Positions 35,100-43,936 of a DNA stretch of 57,509 nt are shown one piece after another. Source of the stretch: Flavobacteriaceae bacterium (lineage in GTDB: Bacteria > Bacteroidota > Bacteroidia > Flavobacteriales > Flavobacteriaceae); NCBI GenBank assembly GCA_013215095.1, contig JABSPM010000003.1, positions 1-57,509 of the forward strand, given 5' to 3'. Position 1 is the stretch's first letter. Each line of letters begins with the position of its first letter. The position numbers were made by a program, and so were the translations under genes. The notes below the pieces were generated by a model. That model was not told where the DNA came from. It searched no databases and saw only the letters and a program-made list of their open reading frames with translations.

Positions 35100-36320
35100 A
35101 TGCGCTTACATAGAAATTTATGCTTTGCAGTTGTAGATGGTTTACTCCTTATTTTTAATGAAAATGAGTATGCAGACAAAGTCGTACAACAATTATTAAA
35201 ACGCGATAAACGCTGGGGCAGTCGAGACCGTGCTTTTGTTGCCGAGACCACCTATGACATTGTGCGTTGGAAACGTTTATATGCCGAAATTTCTAATGTA
35301 AAGCAACCTTTTAACCGTGATGATATATGGAGAATGTTTGCCGTTTGGGCGACGCTTAAAGGTATCCGATTGCCAGACTGGAAGTATTTTGAACATACGC
35401 CAACACGAAAAATCAAAGGACGTTTTGACGAACTCTCTAAAATTAGAAAATTCCGTGAATCTGTTCCAGATTGGATTGACAAATTGGGGCTCGAAGAATT
35501 AGGTGAAACTACATGGACCAAAGAAATTGCAATGCAAAATGAGCAAGCAGCAGTAATTTTGAGAGTAAACACACTTAAAACTACAAAACAAGACTTGCAG
35601 CATAAGCTACAATCAGAAAATATTGAAACGGAGTTTTTACCAAAGCATCCTTATGCTTTAAAATTAAAAGAACGTGCTAATGTCTTTAAAACTGAAGCCT
35701 TCAAAAATGGATGGTTTGAAGTTCAAGATGCTTCATCTCAATTAGTAGCAGATTTTCTAGATGTAAAACCAGGCATGAAAGTTGTTGATACTTGTGCTGG
35801 TGCTGGTGGTAAAACATTGCATATCGCCGCTTTAATGAAAAACAAAGGGCAAATTACAGCAATGGATATCTATGAAAGTAAACTTAAAAAACTTAAAATT
35901 CGTGCGCGTAGAAATGGTGTTCATAATGTAGACCTAAAGGTTATAGATTCTACAAAACCAATAAAAAAACTACACAACAAGGCCGATCGCGTTTTGATTG
36001 ATGCACCGTGTTCGGGACTAGGTGTTTTAAGAAGAAATCCCGATGCCAAATGGAAATTAGAACCCGAATTTGTGGAACGCATCAAACAAACACAAAAAGA
36101 TGTTTTGCAACACTATTCTAAAATGGTTAAATCGGGTGGTAAACTGGTATATGCAACATGTTCCATCCTACCATCTGAAAATCAAAACCAAGTACAGCAC
36201 TTTTTAGCCTCTGAAACTGGAAAAGAATTTAACCTTGTAAAAGACAAAAAAGTCCTCGCTCACATCTCTGGATTTGACGGATTTTACATGGCACTATTAG
36301 AACGAAATAAACAACAATAA
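35100..36320 (+). CDS. RsmB/NOP-family rRNA (cytosine-C5) methyltransferase
   Basis: The 406-residue protein joins an N-terminal NusB-like region (about 1-90, MRLHRNLCFAVVDGLL to VRWKRLYAEI) to a Rossmann SAM-dependent methyltransferase (about 130-400). Motifs are VVDTCAGAGGKTLHIAAL (SAM), DAPCSGLGVLRRNPDAKW (motif IV, with Cys) and VYATCSILPSEN (motif VI, the attacking Cys). This is the RsmB-type arrangement, which makes m5C in 16S rRNA. The N-terminal part is shorter than in E. coli RsmB, so the exact target base is not certain. The secreted nuclease gene follows after 15 bp. Confidence 0.88.
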   Translation: MRLHRNLCFAVVDGLLLIFNENEYADKVVQQLLKRDKRWGSRDRAFVAETTYDIVRWKRLYAEISNVKQPFNRDDIWRMFAVWATLKGIRLPDWKYFEHTPTRKIKGRFDELSKIRKFRESVPDWIDKLGLEELGETTWTKEIAMQNEQAAVILRVNTLKTTKQDLQHKLQSENIETEFLPKHPYALKLKERANVFKTEAFKNGWFEVQDASSQLVADFLDVKPGMKVVDTCAGAGGKTLHIAALMKNKGQITAMDIYESKLKKLKIRARRNGVHNVDLKVIDSTKPIKKLHNKADRVLIDAPCSGLGVLRRNPDAKWKLEPEFVERIKQTQKDVLQHYSKMVKSGGKLVYATCSILPSENQNQVQHFLASETGKEFNLVKDKKVLAHISGFDGFYMALLERNKQQ

Positions 36321-36335
36321 GTTAACTAAATTATA

Positions 36336-38204
36336 ATGAAACAAACCTACGCTCTAGTTGTATTTATAAGCATAGCAAATTTAGCATTCTCTCAAATTCC
36401 TGCAAACTATTACGATACCGCAAATGGACTTACAGGTTTCGCATTAAAAACAGAATTGCGCAATATAACGGCAAATGGACACATTACAAGAACTTACGAC
36501 CAACTATATGATGGAAACGGTATTAATAATTCTCAAGGTTATATTGACACACATTCTGACAATGATATTGCCGGAGGCACAAATTATGATAATGATGGCA
36601 CTATTTTAGATTTTTACTCTGAAAATCCATTTGGTACCGACCCCTACAACTATACCCATGGTAACAACCAATGCGGGAATCAAACTTCAGAAGGTGATTG
36701 TTATAACAGAGAACATTTAGTGCCGCAATCTTCCTTTAATAGTGCTTTTCCAATGCAAAGTGATATCCACCACGTGATTCCGTCAGATGGACGTGTTAAT
36801 AATTTTAGAGGATCGCTTCCGTTTGGGAATGTAGCTACAGCAAACTGGACTTCATTAAACGGATCACAAAGAGGTTCTAGTGACATGGTAGGCTACTCTG
36901 GGTCAGTTTTTGAACCTATTGATGAGTTTAAAGGAGATATCGCTAGAGCACTACTATACTTTGCAACACGATATGAAAACAATGTCGATGGTTATACAAG
37001 CTTTGATATGTTTAACGGAACAGAAGAACAAGTCTTTCATAATTGGGCAATTGAAGTTCTTTTAGATTGGCACAATAATATAGACCCAGTTGATGAGAGA
37101 GAGCGTGCAAGAAATAATGACGCCTATAATTTTCAAGGAAATGCCAATCCATTTGTTGACCATCCAGAATACGCAAACATGATTTGGAACCCAACAACAG
37201 ATGATCAAGCACCAACGCCTCCAACAAACTTAGTTGCTTCAAATCCTACATTAAATAGTATCGACTTAAGTTGGACAGCCTCTACTGATAATGTTGGTGT
37301 TGTATCTTACGACATCTTTGTAGATGGAGCTTTTGCGTACAATACCGCAAGCACAAATTATACCGCTAATGGTTTGGCTGATGCTACCACCTTTTGTTTT
37401 AATGTTTATGCTAAGGACGCTGCTGAAAACATGTCGACAGAAAGTAACCAATCATGTGAGACCACTTTAGAAGGCACAGGAACACCAAACGAACTGTTTA
37501 TTTCAGAATATGTTGAGGGCTCAAGTAACAACAAAGTCATTGAGATTGGCAATTTTACAGGAAGCGTAATAAATTTATCAGCTTATACTATTGCCCGAAA
37601 TACTAATAGTGGCGGTTCTTGGGGAACGGCTTTGCAATTAACAGGAAGTATAGCCAATGAAGATGTACACGTCATTGCTAGAGGAAACGCTTCTACCCAA
37701 GCACAAGCAGAAGCCGATCAACTATCCAGTAGTGATGCGATGTCTTTTAATGGTGATGATCCCATTGGACTTTTTAAAAATGGTGTTTTAATTGACATTT
37801 TTGGTAACTTTAATGGTTCTAATAATTTTTCTGATGTAACTTATAGAAGAAAATCATCGGTATATCAACCTACAACTGCTTTTGATCTTACTGGCGAATG
37901 GGATAGTTTTGCCGTGGACAGCTTTGAAGATATAGGCAACCATGCCCAAACATTAAGCACTACCAATACCACTATAAATTCAATAGCATTTCACCCAAAT
38001 CCTGTTCAACAAAACACTCTATTCTTTGACATGTTAGAAACTATTGAAGTTAATATTTATAATATCTTAGGTAAACTTGTTATCCGAAAAAAACTTCATA
38101 GCACCAATCCTGTCTTAGATATTTCGCATTTAAACAAAGGCATATATTTGGTCAACATTAGATTGGAAAATCAAAACATAACAAAAAGATTGATAAGAGA
38201 ATAA
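36336..38204 (+). CDS. Secreted endonuclease I with FN3, lamin-tail and T9SS sorting domains
   Basis: The 622-residue exported protein has a signal peptide ending LAFSQ. Residues about 20-270 form an endonuclease I (EndA/NucM) domain with CYNREHLVPQS, SDIHHVIPSDGRVNN and RGSLPFG, the metal-binding His/Asn core. A fibronectin type III domain follows (about 290-380, PTPPTNLVASNPTLNSIDLSW in two parts). A lamin-tail domain covers about 390-530 (LFISEYVEGSSNNKVIEIGN). A type A T9SS C-terminal domain (about 550-622, FHPNPVQQN, LDISHLNKGIYLVNI) ends in ITKRLIRE. It should be exported by T9SS and degrade extracellular DNA or RNA for phosphate and nucleosides. Confidence 0.93.
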   Translation: MKQTYALVVFISIANLAFSQIPANYYDTANGLTGFALKTELRNITANGHITRTYDQLYDGNGINNSQGYIDTHSDNDIAGGTNYDNDGTILDFYSENPFGTDPYNYTHGNNQCGNQTSEGDCYNREHLVPQSSFNSAFPMQSDIHHVIPSDGRVNNFRGSLPFGNVATANWTSLNGSQRGSSDMVGYSGSVFEPIDEFKGDIARALLYFATRYENNVDGYTSFDMFNGTEEQVFHNWAIEVLLDWHNNIDPVDERERARNNDAYNFQGNANPFVDHPEYANMIWNPTTDDQAPTPPTNLVASNPTLNSIDLSWTASTDNVGVVSYDIFVDGAFAYNTASTNYTANGLADATTFCFNVYAKDAAENMSTESNQSCETTLEGTGTPNELFISEYVEGSSNNKVIEIGNFTGSVINLSAYTIARNTNSGGSWGTALQLTGSIANEDVHVIARGNASTQAQAEADQLSSSDAMSFNGDDPIGLFKNGVLIDIFGNFNGSNNFSDVTYRRKSSVYQPTTAFDLTGEWDSFAVDSFEDIGNHAQTLSTTNTTINSIAFHPNPVQQNTLFFDMLETIEVNIYNILGKLVIRKKLHSTNPVLDISHLNKGIYLVNIRLENQNITKRLIRE

Positions 38205-38210
38205 CTCCTA

Positions 38211-38240
38211 AAAAAGACCATTATTATCAATGGTCTTTTT
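38211..38240 (+). terminator. Terminator of the nuclease gene
   Basis: AAAAAGACCATT pairs with AATGGTCTTTTT around ATTATC, followed by TTCTTTT. It lies 6 bp after the stop codon. Confidence 0.85.
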
Positions 38241-38251
38241 TCTTTTAGAGA

Positions 38252-39094
38252 ATGCTTACACGAAAAGATATACATCTGCTTTCAAAAGACTTACACACAC
38301 CGATTCTAAATTGGCAATCTGTTTCTGGAGGTGATATATCAAATAGCTATAAGCTTCAAACCAAAAGTTATTCAGTGTTTCTAAAAACACATTACAATAA
38401 AACACTTCTCAATGCTGAATATCTCGGATTACAGGCAATAGCCAAAACAAAGACTATAAGAACAGAACACCCAACGTTTTACATTTTGGCACCTTAGAAC
38501 GCAACAGCTGTTTAGCCCTAGAATGGATAGATACCAAACCAGCAAGCCCAGAACATCATGAGTTCTTAGGAATTCAATTAGCAGAATTACATCACTTTAG
38601 CCAAGAACAGTTTGGATACTCTTGTCATAATATCATTGGACACCTGCCACAATCCAATAACTATCACAATAATTGGGGTGATTTCTACATCAACGAGCGT
38701 CTAATACCGCAACTGCATCTCGCCAAAATCAACAATTTCATAAATGACAAAACCTTTATATCAGCAGAAAAAATTAAAGAAAAATGCAATACCCTCGATG
38801 CTGCATGGCGACCTATGGAGCGGTAACGTTTTTGTCTCTAAAAATGATACGTTCTACATTTTTGACCCATCGACTTATTTTGGACATTCAGAAGTAGATA
38901 TTGCCATGACAAAACTCTTTGACAGATTTGATTCAGCATTCTAAAATTCTTATCATAATAGCATTCCAAAAGATAAATTTACAGTGCATCGTATAGCACT
39001 ATATCAACTCTATTATCTTCTAGTACATCTCAATATGTTTAGCGCTTCTTATTACAATAGAGTAAAGCTTCTACTTCAAAAATATTTTCAATAA
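38252..39094 (+). pseudogene. Broken fructosamine kinase family gene
   Basis: A fructosamine/ketosamine-3-kinase can be read only across frames. The first part (38252-38497) holds SVSGGDISNSYKLQTKSYSV and FLKTHYN. A shift near 38475-38490 leads to HFGTLERNSCLALEWID and LGIQLAELHHFSQEQFGY, then GHLPQSNNYHNNWGDFY. A second shift near 38760-38790 leads to the catalytic loop LHGDLWSGNVFVSKND and IFDPSTYFGHSEVDIAM. An in-frame TAA (38942-38944, where Tyr is expected) is followed by SYHNSIPKDKFTVHRIALYQ to a natural end at 39092-39094. The kinase would deglycate fructosamine adducts on proteins. Two frameshifts and one nonsense codon make it a likely pseudogene. Confidence 0.88.
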
Positions 39095-39183
39095 AAACAT
39101 CTCATTTTTACATATTATGGCACATTGTGAATTATGAAATGAATATCTTTAAATTTCATAGTTTATAAAACCATTAAAAAACG

Positions 39184-39191
39184 TAAATTTG
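39184..39191 (+). promoter_or_regulatory. Promoter -7 element of purL
   Basis: TAAATTTG matches TAnnTTTG, 34 bp before the purL ATG. The -33 region reads TTTA and not TTG. Confidence 0.55.
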
Positions 39192-39225
39192 CACTTTAAT
39201 TTCAATCAACACAAACTAAGACATA

Positions 39226-42200
39226 ATGATTCATTTCTTTGGAAACGTAAACAGCAAGGTATTTGCTGTACAAACAGCAGAAGAATTATCAATTGAAACC
39301 ATTTCTAAACTGACATGGTTATTTGGAAACCAACCAAAAATTGAACAAGCATCTCTTGATGCTTTTTTTGTTGGACCAAGAGCAGCCATGGTTACACCCT
39401 GGAGCACCAATGCTGTAGAAATCACCCAAAATATGGGAATTTCTAATCTTATCAGAATTGAAGAATTTCAATCCGTAAATGAAAATTATTCTGATTATGA
39501 CCCAATGCTATCTCAAAAATTTGACACTTTAGGACAAACAATTTTTGACATTGCTATTGCGCCTGAATCCATTTTAGACATTAGAGATATTGCTGCTTAC
39601 AACCAACAAGAAGGCTTAGCTCTTAGCAATGAAGAAATTGAATACCTAGAAGCTGTTAGTAATAAAATTGGAAGGCCATTAACAGACTCTGAAGTATTTG
39701 GGTTTTCACAAGTAAATTCTGAGCACTGCCGTCACAAAATTTTCAATGGAACTTTTATTATCGATGGCGAAGAAAAACCAACATCTCTTTTTAAGCTAAT
39801 CAAAGAAACCTCAAAGCAAAATCATAACGCTATTGTTTCGGCATATAAGGACAATGTTGCTTTTATAAAGGGCCCTAAAGTAGAACAATTTGCACCAAAA
39901 CGCGCAGATGTTCCAGATTACTACACGACTGAATCTTACGAATCGGTAATTTCTTTAAAAGCTGAAACCCATAATTTCCCAACAACTGTAGAGCCATTTA
40001 ATGGTGCAGCAACAGGTTCGGGAGGTGAAATCAGAGATCGCCTTGCAGGTGGAAAAGGTGCTTTACCACTAGCAGGAACCGCGGTTTACATGACCTCCTA
40101 CTCACGCTTAGAGAAAAATAGACCTTGGGAAAAGGCAGTTAAGGAACGTAATTGGCTATACCAAACGCCAATGGACATCTTAATCAAAGCATCTAATGGC
40201 GCTTCAGATTTTGGAAATAAATTTGGACAACCATTAATTACAGGATCAGTTTTAACCTTTGAACACGAAGAAGACGCAAGAATACTAGGGTTTGATAAAG
40301 TAATCATGCAAGCTGGAGGTATTGGATATGGCAAAGCAAAACAAGCTTTAAAAGACATACCAAGCAAAGGTGATAAAATTGTTATCCTTGGTGGAGAAAA
40401 TTACCGTATAGGAATGGGTGGTGCTGCTGTATCGTCTGCAGATACTGGAGAATTCTCAACTGGTATCGAATTAAATGCGATACAACGCTCTAATCCTGAA
40501 ATGCAAAAACGCGCTGCAAATGCCATTCGTGGTATGGTAGAAAGTGAAGAAAATTATATCGTTTCTATTCATGACCATGGTGCTGGTGGCCATCTGAACT
40601 GTTTATCAGAATTGGTTGAGGATACGGGAGGAAAGATTGATTTAGACCAATTACCTATAGGTGATCCTACATTATCAGATAAAGAAATTATTGGAAATGA
40701 ATCTCAAGAACGTATGGGTTTGGTCATTTCTGAAAAACATATAGAAACGCTTAATAAAATTGCTGAGCGTGAACGTTCACCAATGTATACTGTTGGTGAT
40801 GTTACTGGAGATAATCGTTTTACATTTCAATCTAAAACTAAAGGTAATACACCAATGGATTTAGCCTTAGAAGACATGTTTGGCAGCTCTCCAAAAACCA
40901 TCATGACAGACACTACTGTAGATAGAAATTACAGTGGTATTTCTTATAACACAGATAATTTTTACACGTATTTAGATCAAGTTTTACAATTAGAATCAGT
41001 AGCTTGTAAAGATTGGTTAACCAATAAAGTAGACCGTTGTGTTGGTGGAAAAGTGGCCAAGCAACAATGTGTTGGCCCATTACAATTGCCATTAAATAAT
41101 GTAGGTGTAATGGCTTTAGATTATAAAGGCAAAGAAGGTATTGCAACCGCAATAGGACATGCTCCTATTTCTGGATTGATTGATCCTGTTGCTGGAAGCA
41201 GAACTAGTATTACAGAGGCATTAACAAATATCATTTGGGCGCCACTTAAAGATGGCTTAACAAATGTAAGTTTATCAGCGAACTGGATGTGGCCTTGTAA
41301 AAATGAAGGTGAAGACGCACGTTTATATCAAGCTGTAGAAGCGATATCTAAATTTGCAATTGATCTTGGGATTAATGTTCCAACAGGAAAGGATTCCCTT
41401 TCTATGAAGCAAAAATATTCTAATACGGAAGTTATCGCACCAGGAACAGTTATTATTTCTGCTGCTGCAAATTGCAATGATATTACCAAGGTTATAGAAC
41501 CTGTATTCCAAAAAAATGCTGGTGATATTTACTATATTAATATCTCTCAAGACGACTTTAAATTAGGCGGAAGTGCTTTTGCTCAAATTTGCAATAAAAT
41601 TGGGAATAGCACCCCTTTAGTAAAAAGTGCTCACTATGTAAAAACAGTATTCAATACAATTCAACAATTAATTGTCGATGGACAAATTGTTGCAGGACAT
41701 GATGTTGCTTCGGGAGGATTAATTACCACTTTGTTAGAATTATGCTTTGCAGATAAAAATCTAGGTGCAGAATTAGACATTACTGCCTTGAAACAAAAAG
41801 ACACTTTCAAGGTGTTATTTGCTGAGAATCCAGGAATTGTAATTCAAGCTAAAGACAATTCAATAGAAAACATACTTGCTGATGCAAATATCGAATTCCA
41901 TAACATTGGTAAAGTTACAGCAACTGATGTGCTAAGCCTTATTAATAATACCGAAGTATTTACCATGACGGTATCTCGTCTTAGAGATACTTGGTACAAA
42001 ACCTCATATTTACTAGACCAAAAGCAAACGGCTAATGGTTTAGCTGAAGATCGTTATAACAATTATAAAGACCAAGACTTACAATATACATTTCCAAGTC
42101 AATTTACAGGAAAACGTCCAAAAATTGACGCAACACAACCAAGACCAAAAGCCGCCATTCTTCGTGAAAAGGGATCTAACTCAGAGCGCGAAATGGCAAA

Positions 42201-42888
42201 TGCCATGTATTTGGCTGGTTTTGATGTTAAAGATGTACATATGACCGATTTAATTTCTGGTCGTGAAACGTTAGAAGACATTCAATTCTTAGGAGCTGTT
42301 GGTGGCTTCTCAAATTCTGACGTACTAGGCTCTGCTAAAGGTTGGGCTGGCGCAATCAAATACAACGAAAAAGCAAACAAAGTGATTAACGATTTCTTTA
42401 AGCGAAAAGACACACTCTCTGTTGGTATATGTAATGGTTGTCAGCTATGGATGGAATTGAACCTTATTCATCCAGAACACGAGATTCATGGTAAAATGAT
42501 TCATAATGACTCTCAAAAACACGAAAGCGCATTTACTTCTGTAAAGATTCAAGATAATAATTCGGTAATGCTCTCAACTTTAGCAGGAAGTACCTTAGGG
42601 GTTTGGATTTCTCACGGTGAAGGTAAATTTGATTTACCCTACGGTGAAGATCAATATCATATTGTTGCTAAATATGGTTATGACAGCTATCCTCATAATC
42701 CGAATGGTTCAGACTTTAATACTGCGATGATGTGCGACATTACGGGAAGACATCTTGTTATGATGCCGCATATTGAGCGCTCTACATTCCAATGGAATTG
42801 GGCCAATTATCCAGAAGGGCGTAACGATGAAGTGTCGCCTTGGATTGAAGCCTTTGTTAATGCTAAAAACTGGTGCTTGAAGCATTAA
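39226..42888 (+). CDS. purL: Phosphoribosylformylglycinamidine synthase, large single-chain type
   Basis: PurL (FGAM synthetase) converts FGAR, glutamine and ATP to FGAM in purine synthesis. The 1220 residues make the full large form: N-terminal PurS-like domain (about 1-150), linker with GFSQVNSEHCRHKIFNGTF, two AIR-synthase-like synthetase repeats (about 200-950, with LKAETHNFPTTVEPFNGAAT) and a C-terminal class I glutaminase with the nucleophile Cys1069 in VGICNGCQLW and the His in PHIERSTFQW. All key parts are present, so separate purS and purQ are not needed. It is a single gene with its own promoter and a strong terminator. Confidence 0.97.
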   Translation: MIHFFGNVNSKVFAVQTAEELSIETISKLTWLFGNQPKIEQASLDAFFVGPRAAMVTPWSTNAVEITQNMGISNLIRIEEFQSVNENYSDYDPMLSQKFDTLGQTIFDIAIAPESILDIRDIAAYNQQEGLALSNEEIEYLEAVSNKIGRPLTDSEVFGFSQVNSEHCRHKIFNGTFIIDGEEKPTSLFKLIKETSKQNHNAIVSAYKDNVAFIKGPKVEQFAPKRADVPDYYTTESYESVISLKAETHNFPTTVEPFNGAATGSGGEIRDRLAGGKGALPLAGTAVYMTSYSRLEKNRPWEKAVKERNWLYQTPMDILIKASNGASDFGNKFGQPLITGSVLTFEHEEDARILGFDKVIMQAGGIGYGKAKQALKDIPSKGDKIVILGGENYRIGMGGAAVSSADTGEFSTGIELNAIQRSNPEMQKRAANAIRGMVESEENYIVSIHDHGAGGHLNCLSELVEDTGGKIDLDQLPIGDPTLSDKEIIGNESQERMGLVISEKHIETLNKIAERERSPMYTVGDVTGDNRFTFQSKTKGNTPMDLALEDMFGSSPKTIMTDTTVDRNYSGISYNTDNFYTYLDQVLQLESVACKDWLTNKVDRCVGGKVAKQQCVGPLQLPLNNVGVMALDYKGKEGIATAIGHAPISGLIDPVAGSRTSITEALTNIIWAPLKDGLTNVSLSANWMWPCKNEGEDARLYQAVEAISKFAIDLGINVPTGKDSLSMKQKYSNTEVIAPGTVIISAAANCNDITKVIEPVFQKNAGDIYYINISQDDFKLGGSAFAQICNKIGNSTPLVKSAHYVKTVFNTIQQLIVDGQIVAGHDVASGGLITTLLELCFADKNLGAELDITALKQKDTFKVLFAENPGIVIQAKDNSIENILADANIEFHNIGKVTATDVLSLINNTEVFTMTVSRLRDTWYKTSYLLDQKQTANGLAEDRYNNYKDQDLQYTFPSQFTGKRPKIDATQPRPKAAILREKGSNSEREMANAMYLAGFDVKDVHMTDLISGRETLEDIQFLGAVGGFSNSDVLGSAKGWAGAIKYNEKANKVINDFFKRKDTLSVGICNGCQLWMELNLIHPEHEIHGKMIHNDSQKHESAFTSVKIQDNNSVMLSTLAGSTLGVWISHGEGKFDLPYGEDQYHIVAKYGYDSYPHNPNGSDFNTAMMCDITGRHLVMMPHIERSTFQWNWANYPEGRNDEVSPWIEAFVNAKNWCLKH

Positions 42889-42906
42889 TTTTTTAGTGAG
42901 ATAAAT

Positions 42907-42940
42907 AAAAAATGCACGTTTTAAAAAGCGTGCATTTTTT
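42907..42940. terminator. Bidirectional terminator between purL and fabI
   Basis: AAAAAATGCACG pairs with CGTGCATTTTTT around a 10-nt loop, 19 bp after the purL stop. The remaining 140 bp to fabI show nothing else. Confidence 0.88.
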
Positions 42941-43081
42941 TATTTTAGGACTTAGATACTTTAATTGTTATTTCATAGGGCTTCAACATTATAGAAGTTT
43001 GCCACATACTTAAGCTAAGGGCATCTAAGTTTTATAAAACCATCGTATTGAGATGTCGTTGTATGGTTTACTTTATGATGA

Positions 43082-43891
43082 TTATTTGATAAATTCTTCC
43101 ATAACCGCGTCACTAACCCCCATGTTACTAAATCCACCATCATTATACAAGTTCTGTAACGTAACTTTTCTAGTCAAATCACTAAAAAGACTTACGGTGT
43201 AATTGGCGCAATCCATTGCAGAGGCATTACCTAAAGGCGACATTTTTTCTGCATAGGCAATAAACCCATCAAAACCTTTTACTCCACTTCCAGCTGTTGT
43301 TGGTGTTGGTGATTGAGATATTGTATTGACTCTTACGTTCTTATCTCTTCCAAAGAAATAGCCAAAACTACGTGCAATACTTTCTAAATATGCTTTATTA
43401 TCTGCCATATCATTATAATCTGGAAATACACGTTGTGCAGCCATATAAGTTAATGCTACAATACTTCCCCATTCATTCATGGCGTCTGCCTTGTATAAGG
43501 TTTGCATTACTTTATGAAAAGACATTGCTGAAACATCAGTTCCTTTTTGGGTCCAGGCATAGTTTTGATCTGTATAATGTTTTCCCTTTCTCACATTAAT
43601 TGACATTCCAATTGAATGTAAAACGAAATCAATTTTACCTCCCAAAATTTCCATAGACTTTTCTATTAGATGTTTTAAATCGTCTTCTGACGTTGCATCT
43701 GCAGGAATAATTTCTGAGTTTGTTTTTGCTGCTAAATCTTTAATTTGCCCCATTCTCATGGCAACTGGGGCATTGGTTAGCACAAATTCTCCTCCCTCTT
43801 CATGAACTCTTTCTGCTGTTTTCCAAGCTATAGAATTTTCATCTAAGGCACCAAAAATGATTCCTTTTTTTCCTTTTAATAAATTGTACAT
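43082..43891 (-). CDS. fabI: Enoyl-[acyl-carrier-protein] reductase (NADH)
   Basis: FabI reduces trans-2-enoyl-ACP in each cycle of fatty-acid elongation. The 269-residue SDR protein opens with GKKGIIFGALDENSIAW, the FabI variant of the nucleotide-binding loop. The active-site pair is in PDYNDMADNKA (Tyr159 and Lys166, Tyr-x6-Lys spacing of FabI, not the Tyr-x3-Lys of ordinary SDRs). LHSIG and ISQSPTPTTAGSGVKGF are also typical. It is the last gene of the long minus-strand block, 45 bp after recN. This enzyme class is the target of triclosan-like inhibitors. Confidence 0.95.
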   Translation of the reverse strand: MYNLLKGKKGIIFGALDENSIAWKTAERVHEEGGEFVLTNAPVAMRMGQIKDLAAKTNSEIIPADATSEDDLKHLIEKSMEILGGKIDFVLHSIGMSINVRKGKHYTDQNYAWTQKGTDVSAMSFHKVMQTLYKADAMNEWGSIVALTYMAAQRVFPDYNDMADNKAYLESIARSFGYFFGRDKNVRVNTISQSPTPTTAGSGVKGFDGFIAYAEKMSPLGNASAMDCANYTVSLFSDLTRKVTLQNLYNDGGFSNMGVSDAVMEEFIK

Positions 43892-43936
43892 ATCTCGTTA
43901 TTTAGTTTGTTTAGTTGATTTAATAGTCAAATATAG

